Below are positions 17,680-27,372 of a stretch of 38,080 nucleotides of DNA, piece after piece. Below the pieces are notes generated by a model. It was not told the origin of the DNA, did not search any database, and saw only the letters and a list, made by a program, of their open reading frames with translations. Location of the stretch: positions 1-38,080 of the forward strand of contig NZ_JAHKPR010000088.1 of the NCBI RefSeq assembly GCF_018860585.1, given 5' to 3'. Made by a program: the position numbers and the translations under genes. The DNA comes from Colwellia sp. E2M01. GTDB lineage: Bacteria; Pseudomonadota; Gammaproteobacteria; Enterobacterales; Alteromonadaceae. Within the stretch, counting starts at the first letter, position 1, and the number at the start of each line of letters is the position of its first letter.

Positions 17680-18987
17680 ATGCAAGTTTCAGTTGAGACT
17701 ACACAAGGTTTGGAACGTCGTTTGACTATTTCTGTTCCAGCCGAAAAAGTAGATGTAGAAGTTAACAACCGTCTTCGTCAAATTAGTAAAACACAGCGTA
17801 TTAACGGTTTCCGTCCTGGTAAAGTTCCACCGTCGGTTATTCAAAAACGTTACGGTAAATCAGTACGTCAAGAAGTTGCTGGTGAGCTTATGCAACGTAA
17901 CTTTGTTGATGCTATTGTTGCAGAAAAAATCAACCCTGCTGGTCGTCCTTCATTTGTTGCTAAAAGCAATGAAGATGGCAAAGCATTAGAGTTTGAAGCA
18001 ACTTTTGAAGTTTACCCTGTAGTTGAATTAAAAGATTTAGATAAAATCGCTATTGAACGTCCAAAAGTGGAAGTTACTGAAGCTGATTTAGATGAAATGT
18101 TTGTGACGCTACAAAAGCAACACCAAACATGGAAAGAAAACAAGCGCAAAACTAAGAAAGGCGATAAGCTAACTCTTGATTTTACTGGTCGTGTTGACGG
18201 TGAAGAGTTTGAAGGTGGCAAAGCTGAAGGTTTTGAATTAGAACTAGGTGCTGGTCGTATGATCCCTGGTTTTGAAAAAGAAGTTACAGGAATGAAAGCT
18301 GGCGAAGAGCAAACTATTAAAGTTACTTTCCCAGATGATTACCATGCTGAAAACTTAAAAGGTAAAGAAGCTGAGTTTGATATTGTTCTTCATAAAACAG
18401 AAGGCCCTGTACTTCCTGAAATTGATGAAGAGTTTGCTAAACTTTTTGGTATTGAAGAAGGTGGTGTTGAAGCCTTACGTACTGAAGTTGGTAAAAACAT
18501 GGAGCGTGAATTAACTCAAGCGGTTAAAGCTAAAGTTAAAACACAAGTAATTGACGGTTTACTTGCTGCAAACGAAGTTGATTTACCGTCAGCATTAGTA
18601 GCTCAAGAAGTAGATGTTTTACGTCAGCAAGCACTTCAACGTTTCCAAGGTCAAATGGACCCTAATAACTTACCAGAACTTCCTGCTGAAATGTTTACAG
18701 AGCAAGCAGAACGTCGTGTTAAGATTGGTTTACTTTTAGGTGAAGTTATTAAAATTAACGAACTTAAAGTTGACGACGCTAAAGTAGACGAGTTAATTGC
18801 TACTGCAGCTTCAGCTTATGAAGATCCAAAAGAAGTTATTGAATACTACGCAAATAACAAAGAACTAATGCAACAAATGCAAAATGTTGCTTTAGAAGAG
18901 CAAGCGGTAGAATTACTTGTTGAAAATGCTAAAGTTAAAAACAAAAAAGCTACTTTCAATGAAATAATGAATCCAGAAGCCAAGTAA
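17680..18987 (+). CDS. tig: Trigger factor, ribosome-associated chaperone
   Basis: Trigger factor binds near the ribosome exit tunnel and shields nascent chains. The ribosome-binding signature GFRPGKVP lies at 43-50, the FKBP-type isomerase domain at about 150-245 ([20 protein letters not shown] onward), and the helical C-terminal chaperone arms follow. The length of 435 residues is normal. GAGGT about eight bases upstream supports the ATG. The leader contains a small GCGTAAAAAGCGTAATACGC repeat (from 17640). Its placement before clpP-clpX-lon is the usual gammaproteobacterial arrangement. Confidence 0.98.
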   Translation: MQVSVETTQGLERRLTISVPAEKVDVEVNNRLRQISKTQRINGFRPGKVPPSVIQKRYGKSVRQEVAGELMQRNFVDAIVAEKINPAGRPSFVAKSNEDGKALEFEATFEVYPVVELKDLDKIAIERPKVEVTEADLDEMFVTLQKQHQTWKENKRKTKKGDKLTLDFTGRVDGEEFEGGKAEGFELELGAGRMIPGFEKEVTGMKAGEEQTIKVTFPDDYHAENLKGKEAEFDIVLHKTEGPVLPEIDEEFAKLFGIEEGGVEALRTEVGKNMERELTQAVKAKVKTQVIDGLLAANEVDLPSALVAQEVDVLRQQALQRFQGQMDPNNLPELPAEMFTEQAERRVKIGLLLGEVIKINELKVDDAKVDELIATAASAYEDPKEVIEYYANNKELMQQMQNVALEEQAVELLVENAKVKNKKATFNEIMNPEAK

Positions 18988-19011
18988 TATTAAATTTATC
19001 GTAGTTTTACG

Positions 19012-19040
19012 TTGACAATAGACTTAGCAATCGCTTAAAT
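19012..19040 (+). promoter_or_regulatory. Probable promoter of clpP
   Basis: TTGACA (19012-19017), a 17-base spacer and TTAAAT (19035-19040) make a good sigma-70 match. The expected start of transcription falls inside the adjacent terminator hairpin, so tig read-through is stopped while new clpP transcripts start in or just beyond it. Confidence 0.55.
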
Positions 19041-19042
19041 TC

Positions 19043-19077
19043 AATGGCTTGTATGGCAACATACAGGCCATTTTTAT
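19043..19077 (+). terminator. Intrinsic terminator after tig, with GCAA tetraloop
   Basis: AATGGCTTGTATG (19043-19055) pairs with CATACAGGCCATT (19060-19072) with one G-U, closed by a GCAA tetraloop and followed by a T-run. It separates tig from clpP. Confidence 0.88.
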
Positions 19078-19098
19078 TTACAAAGGGAAGGTATACTC

Positions 19099-19761
19099 TT
19101 GTTTAATTCTCAAATTACATCACAAAGCACATCTCAGTTATCATCACAAAACAACTCAACCGGTATTGAGAGCGCTTTAGTACCAATGGTTGTGGAACAA
19201 ACACCTAAAGGTGAACGTTCGTATGATATTTACTCAAGGCTGTTAAAAGAGCGTGTTATATTCCTTTGTGGTCAAGTTGAAGACCACATGGCTAATCTGA
19301 TCATTGCACAATTATTGTTCTTAGAATCAGAAAGTCCAGATAAAGACATTTTTCTATACATAAATTCGCCGGGTGGCTCTGTAACTGCAGGTATGGCAAT
19401 TTATGATACAATGAAATTTATTAAACCTAACATCAGTACTGTTTGTATTGGTCAAGCGGCAAGTATGGGCGCATTCTTATTGTCTGGTGGTGAGAAGGGC
19501 AAGCGTTATTGTTTACCTAACGCTCGTGTAATGATTCATCAACCGTTAGGTGGTTTTCAAGGTCAAGCATCTGATTTTGAAATTCACGCAAAAGAAATTT
19601 TATTCATAAAAGAAAAACTTAATAAATTAATGGCTGATCATACAGGACAAACTTTAGAGAAAGTTTCTCATGATACAGACCGAGATAATTTTTTAAGTGC
19701 AGAAGCTGCGGTTGAATATGGTATAGTTGACTCCATATTAGAACAACGTAACGATAAATAG
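19099..19761 (+). CDS. clpP: ATP-dependent Clp protease proteolytic subunit
   Basis: ClpP forms the tetradecameric serine-protease barrel that degrades substrates fed by ClpX or ClpA. The catalytic triad is S122 ([12 protein letters not shown]), H147 (MIHQPLGG) and D196 (DTDRDNF), offset by eleven residues from the E. coli precursor. The start is TTG with AAGGGAAGG upstream. It gives a long Ser/Gln/Thr-rich propeptide (about 25 residues) before the conserved [16 protein letters not shown]. An internal ATG at residue 30 would cut into the conserved region. It is followed by clpX 78 bases later. Confidence 0.97.
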   Translation: MFNSQITSQSTSQLSSQNNSTGIESALVPMVVEQTPKGERSYDIYSRLLKERVIFLCGQVEDHMANLIIAQLLFLESESPDKDIFLYINSPGGSVTAGMAIYDTMKFIKPNISTVCIGQAASMGAFLLSGGEKGKRYCLPNARVMIHQPLGGFQGQASDFEIHAKEILFIKEKLNKLMADHTGQTLEKVSHDTDRDNFLSAEAAVEYGIVDSILEQRNDK

Positions 19762-19839
19762 GATTTCGGTGTATACTATATAAAAAGTATAGATTGAAAA
19801 TAAATGGATTTATTTGTATTAAATGTTTAGAGGTAGGGC

Positions 19840-21120
19840 ATGACCGATATTAAAAGTGGTGGCGATAATGGTAAGTTACTTTACTGCTCGTTTTGTGGCA
19901 AAAGCCAACATGAAGTACGTAAATTAATTGCTGGCCCATCAGTATTTGTTTGTGATGAATGTGTAGAGCTGTGTAACGATATTATTCGCGAAGAAATTTC
20001 TGATATTTCGCCAAAAGAAAATAAAAAGGCGTTACCTTCTCCTGTTGAGATACGTGAAAGCTTAGACGAATACGTTATTGGTCAAGATCATGCTAAAAAG
20101 GTTTTAGCCGTTGCGGTTTATAATCATTATAAGCGATTAAGAAATGGTGATACCCATAATGGCGTTGAACTAGGTAAAAGTAATATTTTACTCATTGGGC
20201 CTACAGGTAGTGGTAAAACATTATTAGCACAAACCTTAGCACGTTTATTAGATGTTCCTTTTACTATGGCTGATGCTACAACATTAACCGAAGCCGGTTA
20301 TGTTGGTGAAGATGTTGAAAATATCATTCAGAAGTTATTGCAAAAGTGTGATTACGATGTAGAAAAAGCTCAACGTGGTATTGTTTACATTGATGAAATT
20401 GATAAAATTTCACGTAAATCAGACAATCCATCCATTACCCGTGATGTTTCTGGTGAAGGTGTTCAGCAAGCACTATTGAAGCTTATTGAAGGTACCGTTG
20501 CTTCTGTTCCTCCGCAAGGTGGACGTAAGCATCCGCAGCAAGAGTTTTTACAAGTAGACACGTCTAAAATCTTGTTTATTTGTGGTGGTGCATTTGCCGG
20601 TTTAGATAAAGTTGTTGAACAACGTAATCAAAAAGGCACTGGTATTGGTTTTGGTGCTGAAGTACGTGGTAAAGATCAAGAAAAATCATTAACTGATAGT
20701 TTAGCTGAAGTAGAGCCTCAAGATTTAGTTAAGTATGGTTTAATCCCTGAGTTTATTGGACGTTTACCTGTACTAGCAACATTACGTGAGCTTGATGAAG
20801 CAGCATTAATTCAAATATTGCAAGAGCCTAAAAATGCACTAACTAAACAATTTAGTGCGCTGTTTGACATGGAAAATGTTGAATTAGAATTTAGAGAAGA
20901 TGCATTATTTGCGATTGCTAAAAAAGCAACGGACAGAAAGACAGGTGCACGTGGTTTACGTTCTATTGTCGAAGCTGTTTTACTCGATACTATGTACGAG
21001 TTGCCATCAATGGAAGACGTCAGCAAAATAGTCGTTGATGAAAACACCATTAAAGGTGAGAGTAAGCCGCTTGTTATTTACGATAGTAAACAAACGAAAA
21101 AAGAAAAGGCAGTTAAATAA
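19840..21120 (+). CDS. clpX: ATP-dependent Clp protease ATP-binding subunit ClpX
   Basis: ClpX is the AAA+ unfoldase that recognises tagged substrates and threads them into ClpP. The N-terminal zinc-binding domain has C16, C19, C38 and C41. Walker A GPTGSGKT lies at about residue 120, the pore loop GYVGEDVE follows, Walker B is IVYIDEIDK, the RKH loop is [10 protein letters not shown], and the ClpP-contact loop GIGFGAEV is present. The length of 426 residues is normal. GAGGTAGGG lies just before the ATG. The short gap after clpP holds a small TATACT/AGTATA hairpin (19772-19791), too weak for a clear terminator, so clpP-clpX is probably one operon. Confidence 0.98.
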   Translation: MTDIKSGGDNGKLLYCSFCGKSQHEVRKLIAGPSVFVCDECVELCNDIIREEISDISPKENKKALPSPVEIRESLDEYVIGQDHAKKVLAVAVYNHYKRLRNGDTHNGVELGKSNILLIGPTGSGKTLLAQTLARLLDVPFTMADATTLTEAGYVGEDVENIIQKLLQKCDYDVEKAQRGIVYIDEIDKISRKSDNPSITRDVSGEGVQQALLKLIEGTVASVPPQGGRKHPQQEFLQVDTSKILFICGGAFAGLDKVVEQRNQKGTGIGFGAEVRGKDQEKSLTDSLAEVEPQDLVKYGLIPEFIGRLPVLATLRELDEAALIQILQEPKNALTKQFSALFDMENVELEFREDALFAIAKKATDRKTGARGLRSIVEAVLLDTMYELPSMEDVSKIVVDENTIKGESKPLVIYDSKQTKKEKAVK

Positions 21121-21145
21121 GTTTTCTTTTTAAAGTAATTGTTAT

Positions 21146-21163
21146 GATGTAAATTTTTACATC
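21146..21163. other. Perfect palindrome GATGTAAA-TT-TTTACATC after clpX
   Basis: An 8-bp inverted repeat with a 2-base centre lies 25 bases beyond clpX, before the larger terminator. It could bind a dimeric regulator or add to the 3' structure of the mRNA. Confidence 0.3.
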
Positions 21164-21168
21164 ACTCT

Positions 21169-21241
21169 AAAAACCTCAATCAATAGTTAATTTGTACGTA
21201 TATAATTACGTTAGGGTTAATTTATTGGTTGAGGTTTTTTT
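21169..21241 (+). terminator. Long-stem intrinsic terminator after clpX
   Basis: AAAAACCTCAATCAATA (21169-21185) pairs with TATTGGTTGAGGTTTTT with one G-U, and inner segments (ACGTA, GTTAA) extend the stem imperfectly. Seven Ts follow. It separates clpPX from lon. Confidence 0.85.
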
Positions 21242-21281
21242 GATTCAAAATGAACATTTTAGCTTTATTTTTTATCTCTTG

Positions 21282-21313
21282 TTGAAAGTTAACGCCCGAG
21301 CCCCATATATAAT
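21282..21313 (+). promoter_or_regulatory. Heat-shock (sigma-32) promoter of lon
   Basis: TTGAAA (21282-21287), a 13-base spacer and CCCCATAT (21301-21308) match the known RpoH consensus CTTGAAA-N11-16-CCCCATNT closely. A TATAAT (21308-21313) overlaps, which may allow basal sigma-70 use. The lon ATG lies about 50 bases downstream. Confidence 0.85.
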
Positions 21314-21365
21314 TTATAGTTTTATTTTTTCCACTAATTTAAATCATTTCCAAGAAGAGTAGCCA

Positions 21366-23714
21366 ATGAGTAAAGAATTATCTGGTGTCGTTGAGATCCC
21401 CGTTTTAGCCTTAAGAGATGTTGTTGTTTATCCTCAAATGGTTATTCCACTTTTTGTCGGACGTGAAAAGTCTATTCGCTGTCTCGACTTAGCTATGGAA
21501 CAAGACAAACAAGTGTTTTTAGTCGCTCAAAAAGATGCTGCTATTGACGATCCTAAAGCTGATGATGTTTATAACACCGGAACCGTAGCCACCATATTGC
21601 AAATGTTAAAGCTACCTGATGGCACAGTTAAGGTGCTGGTTGAAGGTGTACAGCGTGCAAGTATTAAAAAATTCGTTGAAACAGAAGAGTTCTTTAGTGC
21701 AGAAATTGAATATGTAACGCCAAGTACTGAACTTAATGATGAAATTGAAGTATTAATTCGCTCGGCAATTTCTCAATTTGAAGGGTACGTAAAACTTAAT
21801 AAAAAAATTCCACCGGAAGTACTTACCTCTGTTTCTGGAATTGATGACGCTGAACAACTTGCTGATACGATGGCGGCACACATGCCGTTAAAATTAGCAG
21901 ACAAGCAAAAAGTATTAGAGATAATTGATGTTAATGCCCGTTTAGAACATTTAATGGCATTAATGGAAGGCGAAATCGATTTATTACAAGTTGAGAAAAA
22001 AATTCGTACTCGTGTTAAAAAGCAAATGGAAAAAAGCCAACGTGATTATTACTTGAATGAGCAAATGAAAGCCATTCAAAAAGAATTAAATGAAGGCGAA
22101 GAAACTCCAGATGAACTTGAACAAATGGCAAAGCGTATTGAAGATGCGCAAATGCCCGCTGAAGCAAAAGATAAAACGTTAGCTGAATTTCAAAAGCTTA
22201 AAATGATGTCACCTATGTCTGCTGAAGCGACTGTTGTACGCAGTTACATCGAATGCATGATTAATGTTCCGTGGAAAAAACGTAGCAAGTTAAAGCGTAA
22301 CCTTGCGCTTGCTCAAGAAGTACTTGATAAAGACCATTACGGTTTAGATAAAGTTAAAGAACGTATTCTTGAATACCTAGCCGTGCAACAACGTGTAGCT
22401 CAGCTAAAAGGCCCTATCTTATGTTTAGTTGGACCTCCAGGTGTTGGTAAAACATCTCTTGGTCAATCTATTGCTAAATCAACAGGGCGTAAATATGTTC
22501 GTATGGCTTTGGGCGGGGTACGTGATGAAGCGGAAATACGTGGTCATAGACGCACTTATATTGGCTCATTACCAGGTAAACTAATTCAAAAAATATCAAA
22601 AGTTGGGGTTAAAAACCCACTGTTTTTATTAGATGAAATCGACAAAATGGCATCAGATATGCGTGGCGATCCCGCTTCAGCGTTACTTGAAGTGCTAGAT
22701 CCAGAACAAAACACCTCATTTAACGATCACTATTTAGAAGTAGATTATGATTTATCTGATGTGATGTTCGTTGCAACCTCGAACAGTATGGATATTCCTG
22801 GGCCGCTATTAGACCGTATGGAGGTTATTCGTCTTTCAGGTTATACCGAAGATGAAAAGTTAAATATTGCTAAGAGTCATTTACTTGATAAGCAAATTGA
22901 GCGTAATGGTTTAAAAGCTAAAGAAATTGAAATAGATGACAGTGCTATTGTTGGTATTATTCGTTATTACACTCGTGAAGCGGGTGTACGTAGTTTAGAG
23001 CGTGAAATCTCTAAATTATGTCGTAAAGCCGTTAAAACAATCTTACTTGATAAAAACATTAAGAAAGTGACTATCACTCAAGATAATTTAAACGAGTTCT
23101 TGGGGGTACAACGTTTTGATTACGGTAAAGCTGATGATGAAAATCGTGTAGGTTTAGTGACAGGTTTAGCATGGACACAAGTGGGTGGTGAATTATTAAC
23201 GATTGAAACAGCATCTGTTCCTGGTAAAGGTAAATTAACTTATACAGGCTCGCTTGGTGATGTAATGCAAGAATCTATTCAAGCAGCAATGACGGTTGTT
23301 CGCAGTCGCACTGAAAAATTACGCATTAATGAAGATTTTTATGAGAAACGTGATATCCATGTACACGTACCTGAAGGCGCAACACCAAAAGATGGTCCGA
23401 GTGCTGGTGTTGGAATGTGTACTGCACTTGTCTCAAGTTTAACAGGTAATCCTGTAAAAGCTGATGTTGCAATGACAGGTGAAATAACATTACGTGGTGA
23501 AGTACTTGCTATCGGTGGTTTAAAAGAAAAATTACTTGCGGCACATCGCGGAGGGATAAAAACCGTAATTATTCCACATGAAAATGAACGTGATCTACAA
23601 GAAATACCTGATAATGTTAAAGCTGAATTAGCTATACACCCAGTAAAATGGATAGATGAAGTGCTGGCGATAGCACTTGAAAACCCTGTAGAACAATGGA
23701 AGGTAGAAAAGTAA
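21366..23714 (+). CDS. lon: ATP-dependent protease Lon
   Basis: Lon is a homo-hexameric AAA+ serine protease that removes misfolded and regulatory proteins. The N-terminal substrate domain covers about 1-200, a coiled-coil region follows, Walker [10 protein letters not shown] is at about 356-364 and Walker B is FLLDEIDKM. The protease dyad is S679 ([11 protein letters not shown]) and K722 (GGLKEK), the same numbers as in E. coli. The length of 782 residues is normal. The leader carries a sigma-32 promoter, and AAGAAGAG precedes the ATG. Confidence 0.98.
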   Translation: MSKELSGVVEIPVLALRDVVVYPQMVIPLFVGREKSIRCLDLAMEQDKQVFLVAQKDAAIDDPKADDVYNTGTVATILQMLKLPDGTVKVLVEGVQRASIKKFVETEEFFSAEIEYVTPSTELNDEIEVLIRSAISQFEGYVKLNKKIPPEVLTSVSGIDDAEQLADTMAAHMPLKLADKQKVLEIIDVNARLEHLMALMEGEIDLLQVEKKIRTRVKKQMEKSQRDYYLNEQMKAIQKELNEGEETPDELEQMAKRIEDAQMPAEAKDKTLAEFQKLKMMSPMSAEATVVRSYIECMINVPWKKRSKLKRNLALAQEVLDKDHYGLDKVKERILEYLAVQQRVAQLKGPILCLVGPPGVGKTSLGQSIAKSTGRKYVRMALGGVRDEAEIRGHRRTYIGSLPGKLIQKISKVGVKNPLFLLDEIDKMASDMRGDPASALLEVLDPEQNTSFNDHYLEVDYDLSDVMFVATSNSMDIPGPLLDRMEVIRLSGYTEDEKLNIAKSHLLDKQIERNGLKAKEIEIDDSAIVGIIRYYTREAGVRSLEREISKLCRKAVKTILLDKNIKKVTITQDNLNEFLGVQRFDYGKADDENRVGLVTGLAWTQVGGELLTIETASVPGKGKLTYTGSLGDVMQESIQAAMTVVRSRTEKLRINEDFYEKRDIHVHVPEGATPKDGPSAGVGMCTALVSSLTGNPVKADVAMTGEITLRGEVLAIGGLKEKLLAAHRGGIKTVIIPHENERDLQEIPDNVKAELAIHPVKWIDEVLAIALENPVEQWKVEK

Positions 23715-24040
23715 ATAGCTCAAATGTTGACCTTTTTTGTTGATTTATCACTAAAAAGGTCAAAAAAGTTAAAAATTTTGCAAAAAAATGAAATTATCGC
23801 TTTTCAAACGCTGAAACTATGGTAAGTTAACTACGCTTATATCGCTAGACCCCTTACTCGCTATGAAATATTGGGCTGTATAACTAAAATTTATAGCCGA
23901 ATAGCATAGATGAATAAAGGTTCTAAGAAACATAAGATAATTTCTAAACTCAACGCCTCAAGCAATTATATAAAATTTTTTATTCATTGCATTAATATAA
24001 AGGATGGCGCTGCATAAAAACAATTTAAGGGGTATACACT
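23715..24040. other. lon-hupB intergenic region with 11-bp hairpin
   Basis: TTGACCTTTTT (23727-23737) pairs perfectly with AAAAAGGTCAA (23753-23763), loop 15 bases, just after lon. There is no T-run on the + strand, so termination is uncertain. The remaining bases are AT-rich and should hold the hupB promoter, which I cannot place with confidence. No gene is seen. Confidence 0.45.
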
Positions 24041-24313
24041 GTGAATAAATCTCAACTGATAGAGAAAATTGCTGCTGGTGCAGACATTTCAAAAGCTGCT
24101 GCGGGTCGTGCATTAGATTCATTTATTGGCGCAGTAACTGATGAGTTAAAAGATGGCGAGCAAGTTGCTCTTGTTGGTTTTGGTACTTTCTCAGTACGTG
24201 ACCGTGCTGCAAGAACTGGTCGTAACCCACAAACTGGGGCTACTATTCAAATCGCTGCTGCTAAAATCCCATCATTCAAAGCGGGTAAAGCATTAAAAGA
24301 CGCATGTAACTAA
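24041..24313 (+). CDS. hupB: DNA-binding protein HU (beta type)
   Basis: HU is a small basic dimeric nucleoid protein that bends DNA. All 90 residues align to the family: [20 protein letters not shown] at the start, [20 protein letters not shown] at the DNA-binding arm base, and [14 protein letters not shown] at the end. The start is GTG with AAGGGG about eight bases upstream. The position between lon and ppiD identifies the hupB paralogue by synteny. An intrinsic terminator follows. Confidence 0.97.
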   Translation: MNKSQLIEKIAAGADISKAAAGRALDSFIGAVTDELKDGEQVALVGFGTFSVRDRAARTGRNPQTGATIQIAAAKIPSFKAGKALKDACN

Positions 24314-24342
24314 TCAAAAAGATTAAGTTATACCGCGTATTA

Positions 24343-24368
24343 AAAAAACCACCTTTAGGTGGTTTTTT
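24343..24368 (+). terminator. Intrinsic terminator after hupB
   Basis: AAAAAACCACC (24343-24353) and GGTGGTTTTTT (24358-24368) pair perfectly around the loop TTTA. Confidence 0.95.
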
Positions 24369-24450
24369 ACTTTATAGCGACTATATCTGAACAGTCTTAT
24401 AAAAAATCTGAAAAGTATTATAAATAAATGATATTTTGCTCATGTTATGC

Positions 24451-24479
24451 TTCAAGGGATGCTTATCATCTGCTAGAAT
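24451..24479 (+). promoter_or_regulatory. Extended -10 promoter of ppiD
   Basis: TAGAAT (24474-24479) is preceded by TGC, giving an extended -10. A weak -35, TTCAAG (24451-24456), stands 17 bases upstream. It lies between the hupB terminator and ppiD. Confidence 0.5.
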
Positions 24480-24542
24480 CGCGAGCAATATTAATTTAAG
24501 ATAATTAAACCTAGAGTGTTAGGTCTAAAAAAAGAGAAAGCA

Positions 24543-26453
24543 ATGTTAGAACAAATTCGTGAAAAATCACAAGGGGTTACAGCTAAAGTTATTCTTGGCT
24601 TGATTATCCTTACTTTCGCTGTTGCAGGTGTTGGTAGTTATAGTAATTCAGTTGACACCTCGGTTGCTACCGTTAATGGTGAAGATATTACTCAACAAGC
24701 ATTTAATCAAGCATACCAATCACAGCGTGCACGTATGTCGCAACAATTTGGTGAAATGTTTGATACATTATCAAACGATGCCGCTTATATGGCTAACTTC
24801 CGTCAAGGGGTTTTAGATAATTTAATTAGCGAAAAGTTAATTGATCAAAGTAGTGAAGATCTTGCGATTATTGTTTCTGATAAGCGTTTAAAAGAAACCA
24901 TTCGTGAAATGCCTGAATTTCAAGTAGACGGCGTTTTTGATAACAACCGTTATTTAGCCATTATTAATCAATCTGGATTTTTTCAATCATCAGATTTTCG
25001 AGATTATATTCGTGTTGAAATGACACGTCGTCAGTTAAGCCAAGCATTAGTTGGTAGTGAATTTAATTTACCTTACCAAGAGAAATTACAGTTAGCATTA
25101 CAAAATCAAACACGTAATATCAGATATGCGACAATTGCTGCAGAGCAATTTAAATCAGGTATAGAGTTAACAGACGATGAAATTAATAATTATTACTTAG
25201 CAAATCAAACGCGTTTTGAAAATAAAGAGCAAGTTAAAGTAAATTACATCAGTTTAAATGTTGCCGATATTGCACAAGAAATTACCATTAGCGATGAAGA
25301 GGTAGCTAAATATTATCAAGAAAACTTAGCTAACTTTACTGATCCTGAACAACGTCGTATTTCTCATATACTTATTGAGTTCAATGAAGACGATACAGAG
25401 TCAGCTAAAATGCAGGCGCAATCAGTACTTGATAGACTGGAGCAAGGTGAAGACTTTGCTGCTTTAGCCAAAGAATTATCGAATGATACTTTTAGCGGTG
25501 ACAATGGCGGTGATTTAGAATGGTTAGATCCTGGAGTTATGGAAGAAAGTTTTGATGCTGCTGCGTTAGCTTTAGTTAATGTTGGCGATACCAGTGGTTT
25601 AGTTGAAACTAGCTTTGGTTATCACGTATTAAAATTAACGGATTATAAAAAAGATGTTGTTAAAACATTAGCTGAAGTAGAAAGTGACTTACGCGCTAGA
25701 CTTAGTGATGAACAAGCACAAAATAAATTTTTCGCTTTACAGCAAGAAATGGCTCGCCTTAGCTTTGAATTTCCTGATAGCCTAGAAGATGCCGCTGCTG
25801 AAGTTAACGTTGAGATACAAACATCTCCTTGGTTATTACGTGCAGGTAATGTTGCGCCTTTTAATCAACAAAACGTAATTGATGCTGCTTTTTCTGATTT
25901 AGTATTACAAGAAAACATGAACTCAGACTTGATTGAAATAAGCGACGATCTTGTGGTTGTTTTACGACTTAATGAATTTAAAGAAGCTAATATTAAACCA
26001 TTATCAGAAGTTGAAGCACAAATTAAAGATATTTTAGTGAATCAAAAATCTACCGAGTTAGCACAACAAACGGTTGATTTATTATTAGCTGACTTTAAAT
26101 CAGGTGTTGATATTGAAGAACAACTTTCAGCCCTTAATGCGAATTTTGTTAGTGAAGAAGAAATTACCCGTTATAGCCCAACGATTGATCAGAGTATTAG
26201 CCGTGCGGCGTTTGTATTACCACACCCTGTTAATGGTGCTGTATCAGCATCAAGCGTGGCATTAAGTAATGGTGATTTAGCGTTAGTTGAAGTAACAGGG
26301 GTAGCAGTTAATGACGCACCTGCAGCACCTAACTTAGCACAACAACAAACAGCGCAATTAGCACAGTCAGCGTACCAAAGCTTTGTAAACTCGTTAAAAG
26401 CAGAGGCTAAAATTACACGTAAAGAAATTGCTGAGCCAACACCGGTTTATTAA
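24543..26453 (+). CDS. ppiD: Periplasmic folding chaperone PpiD (SurA-like, PpiC domain)
   Basis: PpiD is anchored in the inner membrane and assists newly exported proteins near the Sec translocon. The protein starts MLEQIREKSQGVTAK, has a membrane anchor at about 15-35, an N-terminal SurA-like chaperone region, a parvulin (PpiC) domain at about 260-360 (RRISHILIEF, GGDLEWLDPGVM, FGYHVLKLTDY) and a C-terminal region. A GTG nine codons upstream also opens the frame, but the ATG at 24543 has AAAGAGAAAG beside it and fits family N-termini. The length is then 636 residues. The neighbour hupB supports the assignment. Confidence 0.95.
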   Translation: MLEQIREKSQGVTAKVILGLIILTFAVAGVGSYSNSVDTSVATVNGEDITQQAFNQAYQSQRARMSQQFGEMFDTLSNDAAYMANFRQGVLDNLISEKLIDQSSEDLAIIVSDKRLKETIREMPEFQVDGVFDNNRYLAIINQSGFFQSSDFRDYIRVEMTRRQLSQALVGSEFNLPYQEKLQLALQNQTRNIRYATIAAEQFKSGIELTDDEINNYYLANQTRFENKEQVKVNYISLNVADIAQEITISDEEVAKYYQENLANFTDPEQRRISHILIEFNEDDTESAKMQAQSVLDRLEQGEDFAALAKELSNDTFSGDNGGDLEWLDPGVMEESFDAAALALVNVGDTSGLVETSFGYHVLKLTDYKKDVVKTLAEVESDLRARLSDEQAQNKFFALQQEMARLSFEFPDSLEDAAAEVNVEIQTSPWLLRAGNVAPFNQQNVIDAAFSDLVLQENMNSDLIEISDDLVVVLRLNEFKEANIKPLSEVEAQIKDILVNQKSTELAQQTVDLLLADFKSGVDIEEQLSALNANFVSEEEITRYSPTIDQSISRAAFVLPHPVNGAVSASSVALSNGDLALVEVTGVAVNDAPAAPNLAQQQTAQLAQSAYQSFVNSLKAEAKITRKEIAEPTPVY

Positions 26454-26482
26454 TCTTTAGTGCATATATCGCTTATACGATA

Positions 26483-26520
26483 AAAAAAGCCGATAGTAAT
26501 AATTTACTATCGGCTTTTTT
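26483..26520. terminator. Bidirectional intrinsic terminator between ppiD and sapF
   Basis: AAAAAAGCCGATAGTAA (26483-26499) pairs perfectly over 17 positions with TTACTATCGGCTTTTTT (26504-26520), loop TAAT. The A- and T-runs serve both converging genes. Confidence 0.95.
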
Positions 26521-26540
26521 ATGGGTGTAATTACTAATAA

Positions 26541-26570
26541 TACCAAGTCCGTTAAATTACTGATCACCTA
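26541..26570 (+). repeat. Solo terminal sequence related to the 9523-9682 element
   Basis: TACCAAGTCCGTTAAATTAC followed by TGATC matches the reverse-complemented right end of the 160-bp element at about 19 of 30 positions, with the TACCA and TGATC blocks in register. No partner end is seen nearby, so it may be a decayed or partial copy. Confidence 0.4.
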
Positions 26571-26582
26571 ATAAAATTTAGT

Positions 26583-27371
26583 TTATCTTTTTGAAGGCCT
26601 TAAAAGGAAATTTTGGCTGGTCATTAGTTTTTGAGTCACTTTATGTTGTGGTTTACGCATTACTTCGATGGTTTTTCCTGACTCAACGACTTCACCTTGT
26701 GATAGCACCATCACATCATCGCTAAAGTGGCGTACAATGCCTAAATTATGAGAGATGAGGATATAAGCGAGTCCCATTTGTTGTTGTAAGTCGAGTAATA
26801 AATTAATCATTTGCGAGCGTAATGATGGATCTAAGGCTGCTAACGCTTCATCTAAGATGATAACTTGTGGCTGTAAGATAATTGCTCTAGCTAGTGATAT
26901 ACGCTGTTTCTGACCACCAGAGAACATGTGAGGGTAAAAATTCATATGATCACCCAGTAACCCTACTTTATGTAACGTTGTTCTAATTAATTGGTAACGC
27001 TGTTTTTCATCTAAATTAGTATTTAAGGTTAATGGTTCATCAAGTAATTCTTGTATCGTTAAACTAGGGTTTAATGTTGTTCCTGAGTCTTGAAATATCA
27101 TACGAATTTGTTGACATCGTTGCTTAAAACGTTGGTTTTCTAAAGAGCGGCCATTTAGTGATATAGTGCCAGTACTCGGTATTTCAGCACCAACTAATAT
27201 TTTTGCTAACGTTGATTTACCTGCTCCTGTTTCACCTACAATTGCCAAAGTTTTTTTAGATTCGAGCGTAAAAGAAAGTGGCAGTAATGCATCGAAAGTC
27301 CGTTTATGATACCAGTAGCCTTTTAGCTTAAATGACTTTGATATATCTTTAGCTTCTAATAAAATAGTCAT
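26583..27371 (-). CDS. sapF: Sap peptide ABC transporter, ATP-binding protein SapF
   Basis: SapF is one of two ATPases of the Sap system, a DppABCDF-like ABC transporter linked to antimicrobial-peptide resistance, and in E. coli SapBCDF to putrescine export. Walker A GETGAGKST lies at 46-54, the canonical signature SGGQKQR at 151-157, Walker B IILDEA at 171-176, and the H-loop in LISHNLGI. The length of 262 residues fits. It is the last gene of the sap operon, one base after sapD ends, and is convergent with ppiD. The substrate here is unknown. Confidence 0.93.
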   Translation of the reverse strand: MTILLEAKDISKSFKLKGYWYHKRTFDALLPLSFTLESKKTLAIVGETGAGKSTLAKILVGAEIPSTGTISLNGRSLENQRFKQRCQQIRMIFQDSGTTLNPSLTIQELLDEPLTLNTNLDEKQRYQLIRTTLHKVGLLGDHMNFYPHMFSGGQKQRISLARAIILQPQVIILDEALAALDPSLRSQMINLLLDLQQQMGLAYILISHNLGIVRHFSDDVMVLSQGEVVESGKTIEVMRKPQHKVTQKLMTSQNFLLRPSKR

Positions 27372-27372
27372 A

